From Cytophagaceae bacterium (lineage in GTDB: Bacteria > Bacteroidota > Bacteroidia > Cytophagales > Spirosomataceae): a stretch of 7,328 nt of DNA. Numbering within the stretch: the stretch's first letter is position 1; each line of letters starts with the position of its first letter. The notes beneath the pieces were generated by a model. The model was not told where the DNA came from. It saw only the letters and a program-made list of their open reading frames with translations, and did not search any database. The position numbers and the translations under genes are program-made. Shown here piece by piece: positions 1 through 5,887 of this stretch. The stretch covers positions 1 to 7,328 of the forward strand of contig CANIYB010000117.1 in the NCBI GenBank assembly GCA_947471105.1, read 5' to 3'.

Positions 1-236
1 AATTTTCCTAGGGCATCATTTATTTTTGGGTATTGAGTACTGACTACACCATGAATGGAATCATGAGAGGTGATAAATAGACCCGTGTATAAATGGGTTT
101 GAAGTAAGATAAGTACATATACCCAAGGATTGGAAAAGCTTAATTCTAAATGAATCCCGACATACAGGTTTAAAAACCAACAACTGATGATCAATAAAGC
201 CCACAAAATTCCAGTATTCCCTAAAGACTTATTCAT
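1..236 (-). CDS. crtW: Beta-carotene ketolase (CrtW-type), N-terminal part, cut by window edge
   Basis: The first 78 codons of a membrane di-iron oxygenase of the fatty acid desaturase/CrtW family are visible; the rest lies beyond the left edge. The ATG is at 236-234. There are two hydrophobic stretches, at about residues 9-28 and 37-57. They are followed by the first histidine box HDSIHG (residues 58-63), inside the pattern QTHLYTGLFITSHDSIHG and then PKINDALGK. This spacing (QTxLxxGLFIxxHDxxHG...PxxNxAxG) is what I know from short bacterial CrtW ketolases, which add 4-keto groups to beta-carotene rings on the way to canthaxanthin or astaxanthin. The later histidine boxes cannot be seen, so a carotenoid hydroxylase-like or other desaturase relative is possible. 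It follows the DUF2851 gene on the same strand after 85 bp and has its own promoter-like box. Confidence 0.8.
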   Translation of the reverse strand, partial: MNKSLGNTGILWALLIISCWFLNLYVGIHLELSFSNPWVYVLILLQTHLYTGLFITSHDSIHGVVSTQYPKINDALGK

Positions 237-266
237 GTCTCATTTGATGATATTAATTGATTACCA

Positions 267-274
267 CAAAACTA
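267..274 (-). promoter_or_regulatory. Candidate -7 box for the crtW-like gene
   Basis: Read leftwards this is TAGTTTTG, an exact match to the Bacteroidota -7 consensus TAnnTTTG. It sits 30 nt before the ATG at 236, a reasonable leader length. No convincing TTTG -33 box is seen 17-23 nt upstream, so the call rests on one element. The rest of the 237-321 gap is AT-rich and holds nothing else recognisable except a weak 5-bp hairpin. Confidence 0.4.
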
Positions 275-321
275 TGAAAATTGTTTCAGCATTTTAATGA
301 ATTAGGCCAACAAGACCTTTG

Positions 322-1620
322 TTAATTTAAAAGGGTTTCCTTTTTCATTAGTTGCTTTCCCACCTCACAAGAAGCGCATTTTTTTAATAGGCAATATTGA
401 TGATACCACTGTATGCATCCCTGTGAATCCCCAGAATGGTTCATCTTTAGCCCATGCTCGTTGAAAATCCGAGTCACAAAATTGTTTTCAGCCCTTAATT
501 CTCGCATCCATCGGAGGGCTTTTTCTTCGTATTTTGAGTCATTTTTGTAGGCTGAATAGCAAATCAGCATGGGAATCATGGTATTGATGCATATCGATTC
601 AAAAGCTGACCGGCCAATCACCGAATGGTTTCCATTTCCTTTTTTGCCAAAATGATAATGTTTTTGCCAATAGTCATTGAGTGGGGTCTCAAATAAAGTT
701 TTGATTGTTTTCAAATCTTGCATTTCTAATAGCAATGAAATTAAACTACAATTTGACCGAATCAATTCAGCAAATTGGGCGATTCTAACCGTAGGGAAAT
801 TAGGTGGACGCATACGTAAAAACTTCCAATCGGAATGATTTAAATAGGTATTTGGCCAATCATGTTTCTTTTTTAAATGAATAAATTCTCTCCGTAATTC
901 CCATTGATATTCATCTCGGATGTCTTCTTCTAACATACCCGCTAAGCCAAATAAGGAAGCTTCAATCCCATAAACCCGATCCCGATATCGTAAAATCAAT
1001 TTGAGTGGCATCGATTGGGCCAGCCTAAACATCGGCTCCGCATTGACAGAAAACCCAAAACTTCTGGCCATTGATTGGTAAAAAGTTTCCTCCCAATCCC
1101 CTTGTGTGCTGATTAAGAATTGTTCGATTTGATTGACTTTTTTTGCTTGTCTTTCTCGTAAACATTGTGCCAACATCTTTTCCTTTAATGCATCATCCAC
1201 TGACTCAAACATCGGTCCACAAGGTAGGTTGGCCCCGTCGACTGATTTTTTAATTTCAAAAGCCTCAATCGTTTCTGGATTTATTTGGGTCGACAAACAT
1301 AGGGAAGGGATCGGGGTGCCATTTTGATATTTGATCTTTAGGTCATCATTCCAGACGACATGTAAAATGACATTTTCATACGAGAGATCTTTTTGATGTG
1401 CGTGCTGAATCCAGTCCGATGCATTGATATGTAGCTCCACGGTTCCTACCCAGTCTAACTCGTTAATTCTGATTTTAGCTTGTTGGAAATCTGCCCCCGC
1501 ATTAGAATTTTCTATGCCAGGATGAATGACAGATATTTTATCGCCTGTAGACGTCAACAAATTTTGATGGTTGAACAACTGATTTTTCCACAAATACGAG
1601 ATGAATAGCTCATTTACCAT
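322..1620 (-). CDS. DUF2851 family protein
   Basis: A 432-residue soluble protein of a conserved family (DUF2851) found mainly in Bacteroidota; no biochemical function is known to me. The ATG at 1620 fits the family start (MVNELFISYLWKNQLF). The conserved N-terminal core runs from about residue 33: HPG, then N-AGADF (40-45), AKIRI (48-52), WVGTVELHINASDW (57-70), H-x-H and D-x-x-Y (73-81), and VILHVVW (84-90). The middle (about 145-350) is mostly charged, helical-looking sequence with R-Y-R-D-R (211-215) and LRMRPPNFPTVRIAQ (268-282). The C-terminus carries a cysteine group, C402, C410, C415 and C418, in GCIQWYHQYCLLKKCASCEVG-like context, suggestive of a metal or Fe-S site. No signal peptide or membrane helix is seen. 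The gene stands alone between the repeat array and crtW and has the expected length, with no sign of damage. Confidence 0.9.
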   Translation of the reverse strand: MVNELFISYLWKNQLFNHQNLLTSTGDKISVIHPGIENSNAGADFQQAKIRINELDWVGTVELHINASDWIQHAHQKDLSYENVILHVVWNDDLKIKYQNGTPIPSLCLSTQINPETIEAFEIKKSVDGANLPCGPMFESVDDALKEKMLAQCLRERQAKKVNQIEQFLISTQGDWEETFYQSMARSFGFSVNAEPMFRLAQSMPLKLILRYRDRVYGIEASLFGLAGMLEEDIRDEYQWELRREFIHLKKKHDWPNTYLNHSDWKFLRMRPPNFPTVRIAQFAELIRSNCSLISLLLEMQDLKTIKTLFETPLNDYWQKHYHFGKKGNGNHSVIGRSAFESICINTMIPMLICYSAYKNDSKYEEKALRWMRELRAENNFVTRIFNEHGLKMNHSGDSQGCIQWYHQYCLLKKCASCEVGKQLMKKETLLN

Positions 1621-1639
1621 AATACATTTTTTTATGAGC

Positions 1640-1668
1640 CGAAGATAAATGAACTACTGATAATTAAA
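1640..1668 (-). promoter_or_regulatory. Candidate promoter of the DUF2851 gene
   Basis: Read leftwards, TATCTTCG (1647-1640) matches the Bacteroidota -7 box TAnnTTTG at all but one fixed position. A TTTA (1668-1665) lies 17 nt upstream in the place of the TTTG -33 box. The -7 box ends 19 nt before the ATG at 1620. The promoter would lie between the repeat array and the gene, so DUF2851 need not depend on read-through from the transporter. Both boxes are imperfect. Confidence 0.35.
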
Positions 1669-1750
1669 CTGATAAACTAGATCAGGTAATTGATAAAGAA
1701 GTTGTAGAGACGCGATTATCGCGTCTGGTTCTCGTATTTGGTTCGGATTT

Positions 1751-1823
1751 TGTAGAGACGCGATACTTCGCGTCTAATTTTTTGTGCGTATCGGAAATAG
1801 ACGCGAGGTATCGCGTCTCTACA
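1751..1823. repeat. Long inverted repeat formed by array copies 2 and 3
   Basis: Positions 1751-1776 and 1798-1823 are inverted copies of 26 bp that differ at one position, separated by a 21-nt loop (1777-1797). Each arm is itself palindromic, so the segment could fold either as one long hairpin or as two short ones. It resembles a 73-bp MITE with 26-bp terminal repeats. In the rightward direction the inner edge of copy 2 is followed by a T run, but no rightward gene ends here. Confidence 0.75.
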
Positions 1824-1836
1824 GCTTGGAATTTTT

Positions 1837-1934
1837 AGACGCGAGGTATCGCGTCTCTACAGATTGTGATTTTAGACGCGAGGTATCGCGTCTCTACAGA
1901 TTGTGATTTTAGACGCGAGGTATCGCGTCTCTAC
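1837..1934. repeat. 37-bp near-perfect tandem repeat (array copies 4 to 6)
   Basis: A 37-bp unit (25-bp palindrome with tail plus 12-bp spacer GATTGTGATTTT) occurs identically at 1837-1873 and 1874-1910. The first 24 bp of a third unit follow at 1911-1934. Copy 3 has a different 13-bp spacer, so only the right half of the array has been duplicated in register, probably by recent slippage or recombination. Confidence 0.85.
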
Positions 1935-2815
1935 TATTTTGATTTGTTGACCACATATATGCCGGCCAATAAGACCAACATGAATATGATTTGGGAAAAG
2001 TAAATGGCTTCGCCGTCGAAAAAACCCCATCCCACTGCCACAATCGGTATTAAATAGGTGACTGAACTCGCGATGACCGCTGTGGTCCATTTGATGATTT
2101 GGTTAAATAATAACATACCTAAGGCAGAACCTAAAAGGCCTAAGCCGATGCCAGCTATTAATGGCCAAACATGTTCAGAGTCCACAGGAACGCTGAAAAA
2201 TCCAGAAAAACCCATAATTCCAAGGGCGATAGGCCCGATCATCATGAAAATTCCGGAAGTGGACGTTAAGGGATGTAGGCCAGATAATTTGGTTTTTACG
2301 ATGTGCATGTTGATGCCATATAATAGTGTGGCAAGGACCACCCAAAGCGCATGCACATTAAAATCGATCTGAAAACCTTTCCCTGAAACCAGTAATCCGA
2401 TGCAACCGATTAAGCCGATTAAAATACCTAGGGTTTGTTTGACGATGAATTTTTGAGCAAAAAATAAAATACCAATGATCAGCGCAAATAGGGGAGTGAA
2501 AGCATTCAGCATGCCCGAAAGCGCACTGGAAAGATGTTGACCCGCCAACGAAAAGAGTAGCGCCGGAAGCATATTCCCCGTTAATCCAGCCCACAACAAG
2601 GGTTTCCAATGTTCAGGGGCAATGTGTTTTCTACGTTGCCAGAAAAAGGGAACAAAAAATATAGTTGCTGAAAAGATTCTTAGGGCACCCACTTGCATGG
2701 CTGAATAGCCAACCAGGCTTTTTTTGACTAATATAAATGAACTGCCCCAAATAAGTGAAAGCAATAATATCGCTAGAAAAACAAATAGCGGGGACTTAGT
2801 TTCAGTAGTCTTCAT
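1934..2815 (-). CDS. EamA/DMT family transporter
   Basis: A 293-residue inner-membrane protein of the drug/metabolite transporter superfamily with ten predicted helices made of two EamA halves. The first half starts with a helix containing SLIWGSSFILVKKSL (residues 20-34), followed by ALRIFSA (44-50) and the helix pair ending near LLVSGKG (141-147). The second half starts at about residue 154 (HALWVVLATLLYGIN) and contains the typical ASSVTYLIPIVAVGWGFFDGE (about 249-269). The length is normal for the family. The substrate cannot be predicted; relatives export amino acids or metabolites. It begins 6 nt after the dusB stop on the same strand, so the two are probably co-transcribed. The stop codon TAG (1936-1934) is followed in frame by a second TAG; the G of the first and all of the second belong to the last copy of the repeat array. 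Confidence 0.92.
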   Translation of the reverse strand: MKTTETKSPLFVFLAILLLSLIWGSSFILVKKSLVGYSAMQVGALRIFSATIFFVPFFWQRRKHIAPEHWKPLLWAGLTGNMLPALLFSLAGQHLSSALSGMLNAFTPLFALIIGILFFAQKFIVKQTLGILIGLIGCIGLLVSGKGFQIDFNVHALWVVLATLLYGINMHIVKTKLSGLHPLTSTSGIFMMIGPIALGIMGFSGFFSVPVDSEHVWPLIAGIGLGLLGSALGMLLFNQIIKWTTAVIASSVTYLIPIVAVGWGFFDGEAIYFSQIIFMLVLLAGIYVVNKSK

Positions 2816-2821
2816 GAAAAA

Positions 2822-3814
2822 TTAACGGACAAATTCAGGTTGGTAAAATTCAGAAACCTCATGCAAAATTGCCTTGATTTCATCCAAGGACATAGAAGTA
2901 ACTAGCCTGCTTCTAAAAGGTTTAAAATGATCCATCCCCCGGAAATAATTCGCGTAATGCCGGCGCATCTCCACAATTCCTCCGTGATTTCCTTTCCAAC
3001 GAATCGAAAAGTCTAAATGTGATTCACATACATTTATTCGCTCTTGGACACTCGGAGGTGGCAAATGATTTCCAGTGGCCACAAAATGTTTGATCTCTTT
3101 AAAAATCCAGGGATAACCAATCGACGCCCGACCTATCATCACTCCGTCCACCCCATACCTATTTTTATATTCCAACGCCTTCTCTGGAGAATCAATATCC
3201 CCATTTCCAAAAATTGGAATTTTAATGCGTGGATTCTCTTTTACTTTTGAAATCAATCGCCAGTCGGCCTCCCCCTTATACATCTGAACACGAGTCCGCC
3301 CATGAACGGTAAGCGCCTGAATGCCAATATCTTGAAGGCGTTCTGCCACATCTTCGATGTTTTTTGTAGAATCATCCCAGCCTAACCTTGTCTTTACGGT
3401 AACCGGTAAATATGTCGATTTGACCACGGCAGAAGTCATGGCCACCATTTTGGGAATATCTTGTAATAAGGCGGCTCCGGCACCTTTGCAGGCGACTTGC
3501 TTGACGGGGCAACCGTAATTTATGTCGATTAAATCGGGTCCCGCTTGAGTTGCGATCTCCGTACATGCTGCCATGGTCTCGATAGAACTGCCAAATAATT
3601 GAATGCCAATCGGCCTTTCGTATTCAAAAATATCTAATTTCTGAATGCTCTTTGCCGCATCTCGAATTAAGCCTTCGGAGGAAATAAATTCGGTATACAT
3701 TAAATCAACCCCATTTGCTTTGCAAACTGCGCGGAAAGGGGGATCCGATACATCCTCCATCGGCGCTAAAAGCAAAGGGAATTCCCCTAATTCGATGTTA
3801 CCTATTTTGACCAT
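2822..3814 (-). CDS. dusB: tRNA dihydrouridine synthase, DusB type
   Basis: FMN-dependent enzyme that uses NADPH to reduce uridines in the tRNA D-loop to dihydrouridine, in the cytoplasm. The 330-residue protein has the whole family pattern: PLLLAPMEDVSDPPFR (13-28) for FMN binding at the start of the TIM barrel, QLFG (72-75), DINYGCPVKQVACKGAGA (97-114) with the catalytic cysteine C102, TVKTRLGWD (139-147), TVHGRTR (169-175), GNGDI (203-207) and MIGRASIGYPWIF (226-238). The C-terminal helical domain (from about 255) contains RRHYANYFRG, which is typical of this family. I chose the ATG at 3814 because MVKIGNIELGEFPLLLAPM is the normal family N-terminus. The frame stays open to an ATG at 3865, but that would add 17 atypical residues and overlap the divergent gene. 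It leads a probable two-gene operon with the transporter. Confidence 0.95.
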   Translation of the reverse strand: MVKIGNIELGEFPLLLAPMEDVSDPPFRAVCKANGVDLMYTEFISSEGLIRDAAKSIQKLDIFEYERPIGIQLFGSSIETMAACTEIATQAGPDLIDINYGCPVKQVACKGAGAALLQDIPKMVAMTSAVVKSTYLPVTVKTRLGWDDSTKNIEDVAERLQDIGIQALTVHGRTRVQMYKGEADWRLISKVKENPRIKIPIFGNGDIDSPEKALEYKNRYGVDGVMIGRASIGYPWIFKEIKHFVATGNHLPPPSVQERINVCESHLDFSIRWKGNHGGIVEMRRHYANYFRGMDHFKPFRSRLVTSMSLDEIKAILHEVSEFYQPEFVR

Positions 3815-3839
3815 TCTGTTTAAAAATTGCTTAAATTTA
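3806..3839 (+). promoter_or_regulatory. Candidate promoter of the CPBP-DUF2007-cdsA operon, overlapping the dusB start
   Basis: TTTG (3806-3809) and TAAATTTA (3832-3839) are 22 nt apart, close to the Bacteroidota pattern TTTG-N17-23-TAnnTTTG; the last base of the -7 box differs. The box ends 8 nt before the ATG at 3848, so the leader would be very short. TAAATTTA is its own reverse complement and also lies 17 nt upstream of the dusB ATG, so one box might serve both directions. The 33-bp gap between the two start codons leaves little other room. Confidence 0.35.
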
Positions 3840-3847
3840 CGACCATT

Positions 3848-4795
3848 ATGGAAGAAAACTATCATCTGGGGCCAAACGCTTGGCTTTCTCTTGCGTCAAA
3901 ATTACTAACTCTTTTTGGATTTTTCCTGTTAGGAAGCTTTTTTGGGCAGTTTTTTGGCCTTTTGGCTGTTGTATATATTATTGGATTTCCTACGGCCAAC
4001 ATAGAGCAATTTCAAAAAATGGTCATGGATTTCATGGTCCATCCTGAAAAATACGAAAATGCATTTCATGGCATGATGGCCTTGCAGTGGTTCACCGCCT
4101 TATTTACTTTTGTCATCGGCTCTTGGGCCTACCTTCATTACATTGAAAAACGTTCGATCGCAGAATTGAATGTGGGCGAAACACCGAATTGGAAAATATT
4201 TTTATGGTCGATTTTGACCATTTTAGTCTCGATGCCTTTATTGGAATACATCATCCAATGGAATCAAAACTTGATTTTACCTGCGGGTTTTGAGGAGTTG
4301 GAATCTTGGATGAAGACTTCGGAACAAAACATGGCACAATTGACGAAATTTCTATTAAACTTTACGTCCCCCACTGATTTTGCAATCGCGATTGCTGTCA
4401 TTGGCGGAATGGCTGCCTTAGGGGAGGAAATCTTCTTTAGGGGCGTGGTCCAATCGCTTTTTGAGCGTTACATTGGAAATGCGCATGTGGCCATCTGGGT
4501 TTCTGCTGCCATTTTTAGCTTCATCCACATGCAGTTTTACGGATTTTTCCCAAGGCTTTTCTTAGGGGCCTTTTTTGGATATTTGTATGTATGGTTCAGA
4601 ACGATTTGGGTTCCGATTGCCGCGCACTTTTTTAATAATGCTTGGACGCTTTTGATGCATTATTTATACCAACAAAAACAAATTCAAATCAATCCGGAAG
4701 AGATGGGAGCCATGGTTCCTTGGTGGTCCGCTCTTTTGTCCATGGTGTTAGTTGCTTTTTATATTAAACGATTATATACGTACAAAACGGATTAA
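3848..4795 (+). CDS. CPBP family intramembrane metalloprotease
   Basis: A 315-residue membrane protein of the CPBP/Rce1 (Abi) glutamic/metallo-protease family, expected to cleave substrates within the inner membrane; its target is unknown. All family motifs are present and intact: EEIFFR (E193, E194, R198), F-x-x-x-H (F223-H227) and H-x-x-x-N (H260-N264). Hydrophobic segments lie at about 20-46, 76-96, 117-135, 178-192, 212-226, 236-256 and 291-305. The N-terminal part before the protease domain (about 1-115) is variable in this family. I start at ATG 3848; the frame is open to a TTG at 3827, but MEENYHLGPNAW is a better start. It lies divergently from dusB and is the first gene of a three-gene operon; its stop is one base before the next ATG. 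In Bacteroidota this gene beside DUF2007 and cdsA is, as I recall, a recurring order. Confidence 0.92.
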   Translation: MEENYHLGPNAWLSLASKLLTLFGFFLLGSFFGQFFGLLAVVYIIGFPTANIEQFQKMVMDFMVHPEKYENAFHGMMALQWFTALFTFVIGSWAYLHYIEKRSIAELNVGETPNWKIFLWSILTILVSMPLLEYIIQWNQNLILPAGFEELESWMKTSEQNMAQLTKFLLNFTSPTDFAIAIAVIGGMAALGEEIFFRGVVQSLFERYIGNAHVAIWVSAAIFSFIHMQFYGFFPRLFLGAFFGYLYVWFRTIWVPIAAHFFNNAWTLLMHYLYQQKQIQINPEEMGAMVPWWSALLSMVLVAFYIKRLYTYKTD

Positions 4796-4796
4796 T

Positions 4797-4994
4797 ATGG
4801 AGGATTGGAAAATGATAGGGCAATCTAGGACCGGAATCGATTTAGAAGTCCAAAAAGGTTTGTTGGAGGAAATTCATCAAATTCCCGCCGTGGTGGTTAA
4901 TAAAAAATTCAGTGCCTATGATTTAGGGAGCTGGGAATTGTATGTTCATAAAGATAATTTTGAACGAGCTGACCTAATTTTAAACAAGCAATAA
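4797..4994 (+). CDS. DUF2007 domain small protein
   Basis: A 65-residue soluble protein that is almost entirely one DUF2007 domain (annotated in databases as a putative signal-transducing protein; the role is not established). The pattern is typical: an N-terminal strand (DWKMIGQS), a helix (GIDLEVQKGLLEEIHQIP, residues 13-30), then AVVVNKK (31-37), SAYDLGSWELYVHKDNFERADLIL (39-62). AVVVNKK-x-SAY-x-x-G-x-x-ELYV is the family hallmark and suggests a ferredoxin-like GlnB-type fold. The ATG at 4797 lies one base after the CPBP stop, and its stop is one base before the cdsA ATG. It is therefore probably translated by coupling within the operon and may act with its membrane neighbours. An in-frame TTG further upstream (4752) would overlap the CPBP gene and is not needed. 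Confidence 0.85.
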   Translation: MEDWKMIGQSRTGIDLEVQKGLLEEIHQIPAVVVNKKFSAYDLGSWELYVHKDNFERADLILNKQ

Positions 4995-4995
4995 T

Positions 4996-5829
4996 ATGGG
5001 TTTGAAGCAGATGAGTAATTTACAGCAGAGAGTCATTGCAGCGATTGTCGCCGTGCCATTTTTGCTCTTTTGCGTGCTTTATAGCGATTACACTTTCTTA
5101 GCTCTTTTTCTATTTATTGGTGTTTGTGCCCAATTGGAATTTTACAAATTACTGGGAAGTTTTGGAGGTAATTTGCCACTCACTTTTTACGGCACCTTTT
5201 GTGGGGTGGTACTTCATTTACTAACTTTTTTTATTGAAAAAGGGGAAATTGGCTATCATAATTATTACATCCTATCGCCCTTGTGTGCGCTGATTTTTTT
5301 CATAAAACTCTACAAAGCTAAAGACGAAAAGCCCTTTAAAAACATCGCCTATACATTTTTAGGCATTATTTATGTGGCCTTGCCCTTTGCGCTTTTAACG
5401 GTATTGGCCTTCATTCAAAATGAGACCTATGATCCCAATATTGTTTTAGGTTGCTTGTTTTTGTTATGGGCGAGTGATTCAGGAGCTTATTTTGCAGGAA
5501 CAAAATTTGGCAAAACGAAATTGTTTGAGCGAGTTTCTCCCAAAAAATCGTGGGAAGGTAGCGTGGGGGGATTAATTGCAGCCATGGTGGTCGCTTACAT
5601 TATTTCCATTTATTACACCAATTATGCTCCTTGGCAATGGTTCTCCATTGGATTCATTATCGTGGTGGCTGGAACCTATGGTGATTTAGTAGAATCCTTA
5701 TTTAAGCGAAGTATGAATATTAAGGATTCCGCGGATACGATTCCTGGACATGGCGGATTTTTAGATCGATTTGATGGATTGCTTTTATCTATTCCATTTA
5801 TCATTACCTTTTTGAAATTATTTTCATAA
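4996..5829 (+). CDS. cdsA: Phosphatidate cytidylyltransferase
   Basis: Integral membrane enzyme that joins CTP and phosphatidic acid to give CDP-diacylglycerol and pyrophosphate, the precursor of phosphatidylethanolamine and acidic phospholipids. The 277-residue protein has the complete family signature near the C-terminus: S234-LFKR-x4-KD-x-A-x-x-IPGHGGFLDRFD (to D260), which holds the metal-binding aspartates. The second conserved block is ASDSGAYFAGTKFGKTKL (159-176) followed by SPKKSWEGSVGG (181-192). About eight hydrophobic segments cover residues 10-30, 31-47, 62-80, 90-106, 116-139, 147-165, 188-206 and 214-230. The ATG at 4996, one base after the DUF2007 stop, is favoured by the spacing; M6 at 5011 (MSNLQQRV) also fits family starts. 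It is the third gene of the operon and should be essential. Confidence 0.95.
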   Translation: MGLKQMSNLQQRVIAAIVAVPFLLFCVLYSDYTFLALFLFIGVCAQLEFYKLLGSFGGNLPLTFYGTFCGVVLHLLTFFIEKGEIGYHNYYILSPLCALIFFIKLYKAKDEKPFKNIAYTFLGIIYVALPFALLTVLAFIQNETYDPNIVLGCLFLLWASDSGAYFAGTKFGKTKLFERVSPKKSWEGSVGGLIAAMVVAYIISIYYTNYAPWQWFSIGFIIVVAGTYGDLVESLFKRSMNIKDSADTIPGHGGFLDRFDGLLLSIPFIITFLKLFS

Positions 5830-5836
5830 ATAACCG

Positions 5837-5879
5837 TTTAACGAATTTTAATGCTCAGCTCCGTATAAATTTCGTTTAA
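5837..5879. promoter_or_regulatory. Inverted repeat between cdsA and the next gene
   Basis: TTTAACGAATTTTA (5837-5850) and TAAATTTCGTTTAA (5866-5879) are inverted arms with 12 of 14 positions matching and a 15-nt loop. The right arm contains TAAATTTC (5866-5873), one base off the -7 consensus TAnnTTTG, about 14 nt before the ATG at 5888. It could be an operator over a promoter for the following gene, or a weak AT-rich hairpin at the end of the cdsA operon; there is no strong T run for a standard terminator. Confidence 0.4.
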
Positions 5880-5887
5880 TTTGCAAG

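Larger units (their letters stand above)
1703..1934. repeat. Array of six palindromic REP/MITE-like repeats
   Basis: Six copies share the palindrome AGACGCGA-loop-TCGCGTCT (8-bp perfect arms). The cores lie at 1708-1726 (loop TTA), 1756-1775 (TACT), 1799-1818, 1837-1856, 1874-1893 and 1911-1930 (all four GGTA). A 5-base tail gives direction. Copies 1 and 2 carry TGTAG before the core; copies 3-5 carry CTACA after it, and copy 6 carries CTAC. The first two are therefore inverted relative to the last four. Core spacing is 48, 43, 38, 37 and 37 bp. The CG-rich cores stand out against AT-rich surroundings. Spacers are 12-13 bp in the right half, and two are identical (GATTGTGATTTT). The array fills most of the gap between the transporter stop and the DUF2851 promoter. 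The form fits REP or MITE-like elements, and similar GTAGAGACGCG palindromes are, as I recall, common in some cyanobacterial and Bacteroidota genomes. No transposase is in the window. Confidence 0.9.

Noticed and set aside
304..318. Terminator between DUF2851 and the crtW-like gene
   Set aside because: The hairpin has only a 5-bp stem with one G-T pair and no T tract after it.
1133..1327. Rightward open frame inside the DUF2851 gene
   Set aside because: Antisense shadow of a well-conserved coding region with no recognisable protein features.
1751..1790. Intrinsic terminator at array copy 2
   Set aside because: An 8-bp stem followed by a T run exists only for rightward transcription, and no rightward gene ends here; leftward copies lack T runs.
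1703..1934. CRISPR array
   Set aside because: The repeats are evenly spaced, but the gaps are only 12-24 bp, two are identical, orientation changes inside the array, and no cas gene is present.
1872..2090. Leftward open frame covering the repeat array and the end of the transporter gene
   Set aside because: Out of frame with the transporter and encodes repeat sequence; no family resemblance.
2058..2372. Rightward open frame opposite the transporter gene
   Set aside because: Shadow of the EamA coding sequence on the other strand; composition is what antisense of a membrane protein gives.
3372..3566. Second leftward frame inside dusB
   Set aside because: Overlaps the catalytic region of dusB in another frame and has no recognisable features.
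3815..3865. Extended dusB start at 3865
   Set aside because: It would add 17 residues not seen in the family and overlap the divergent CPBP coding region.
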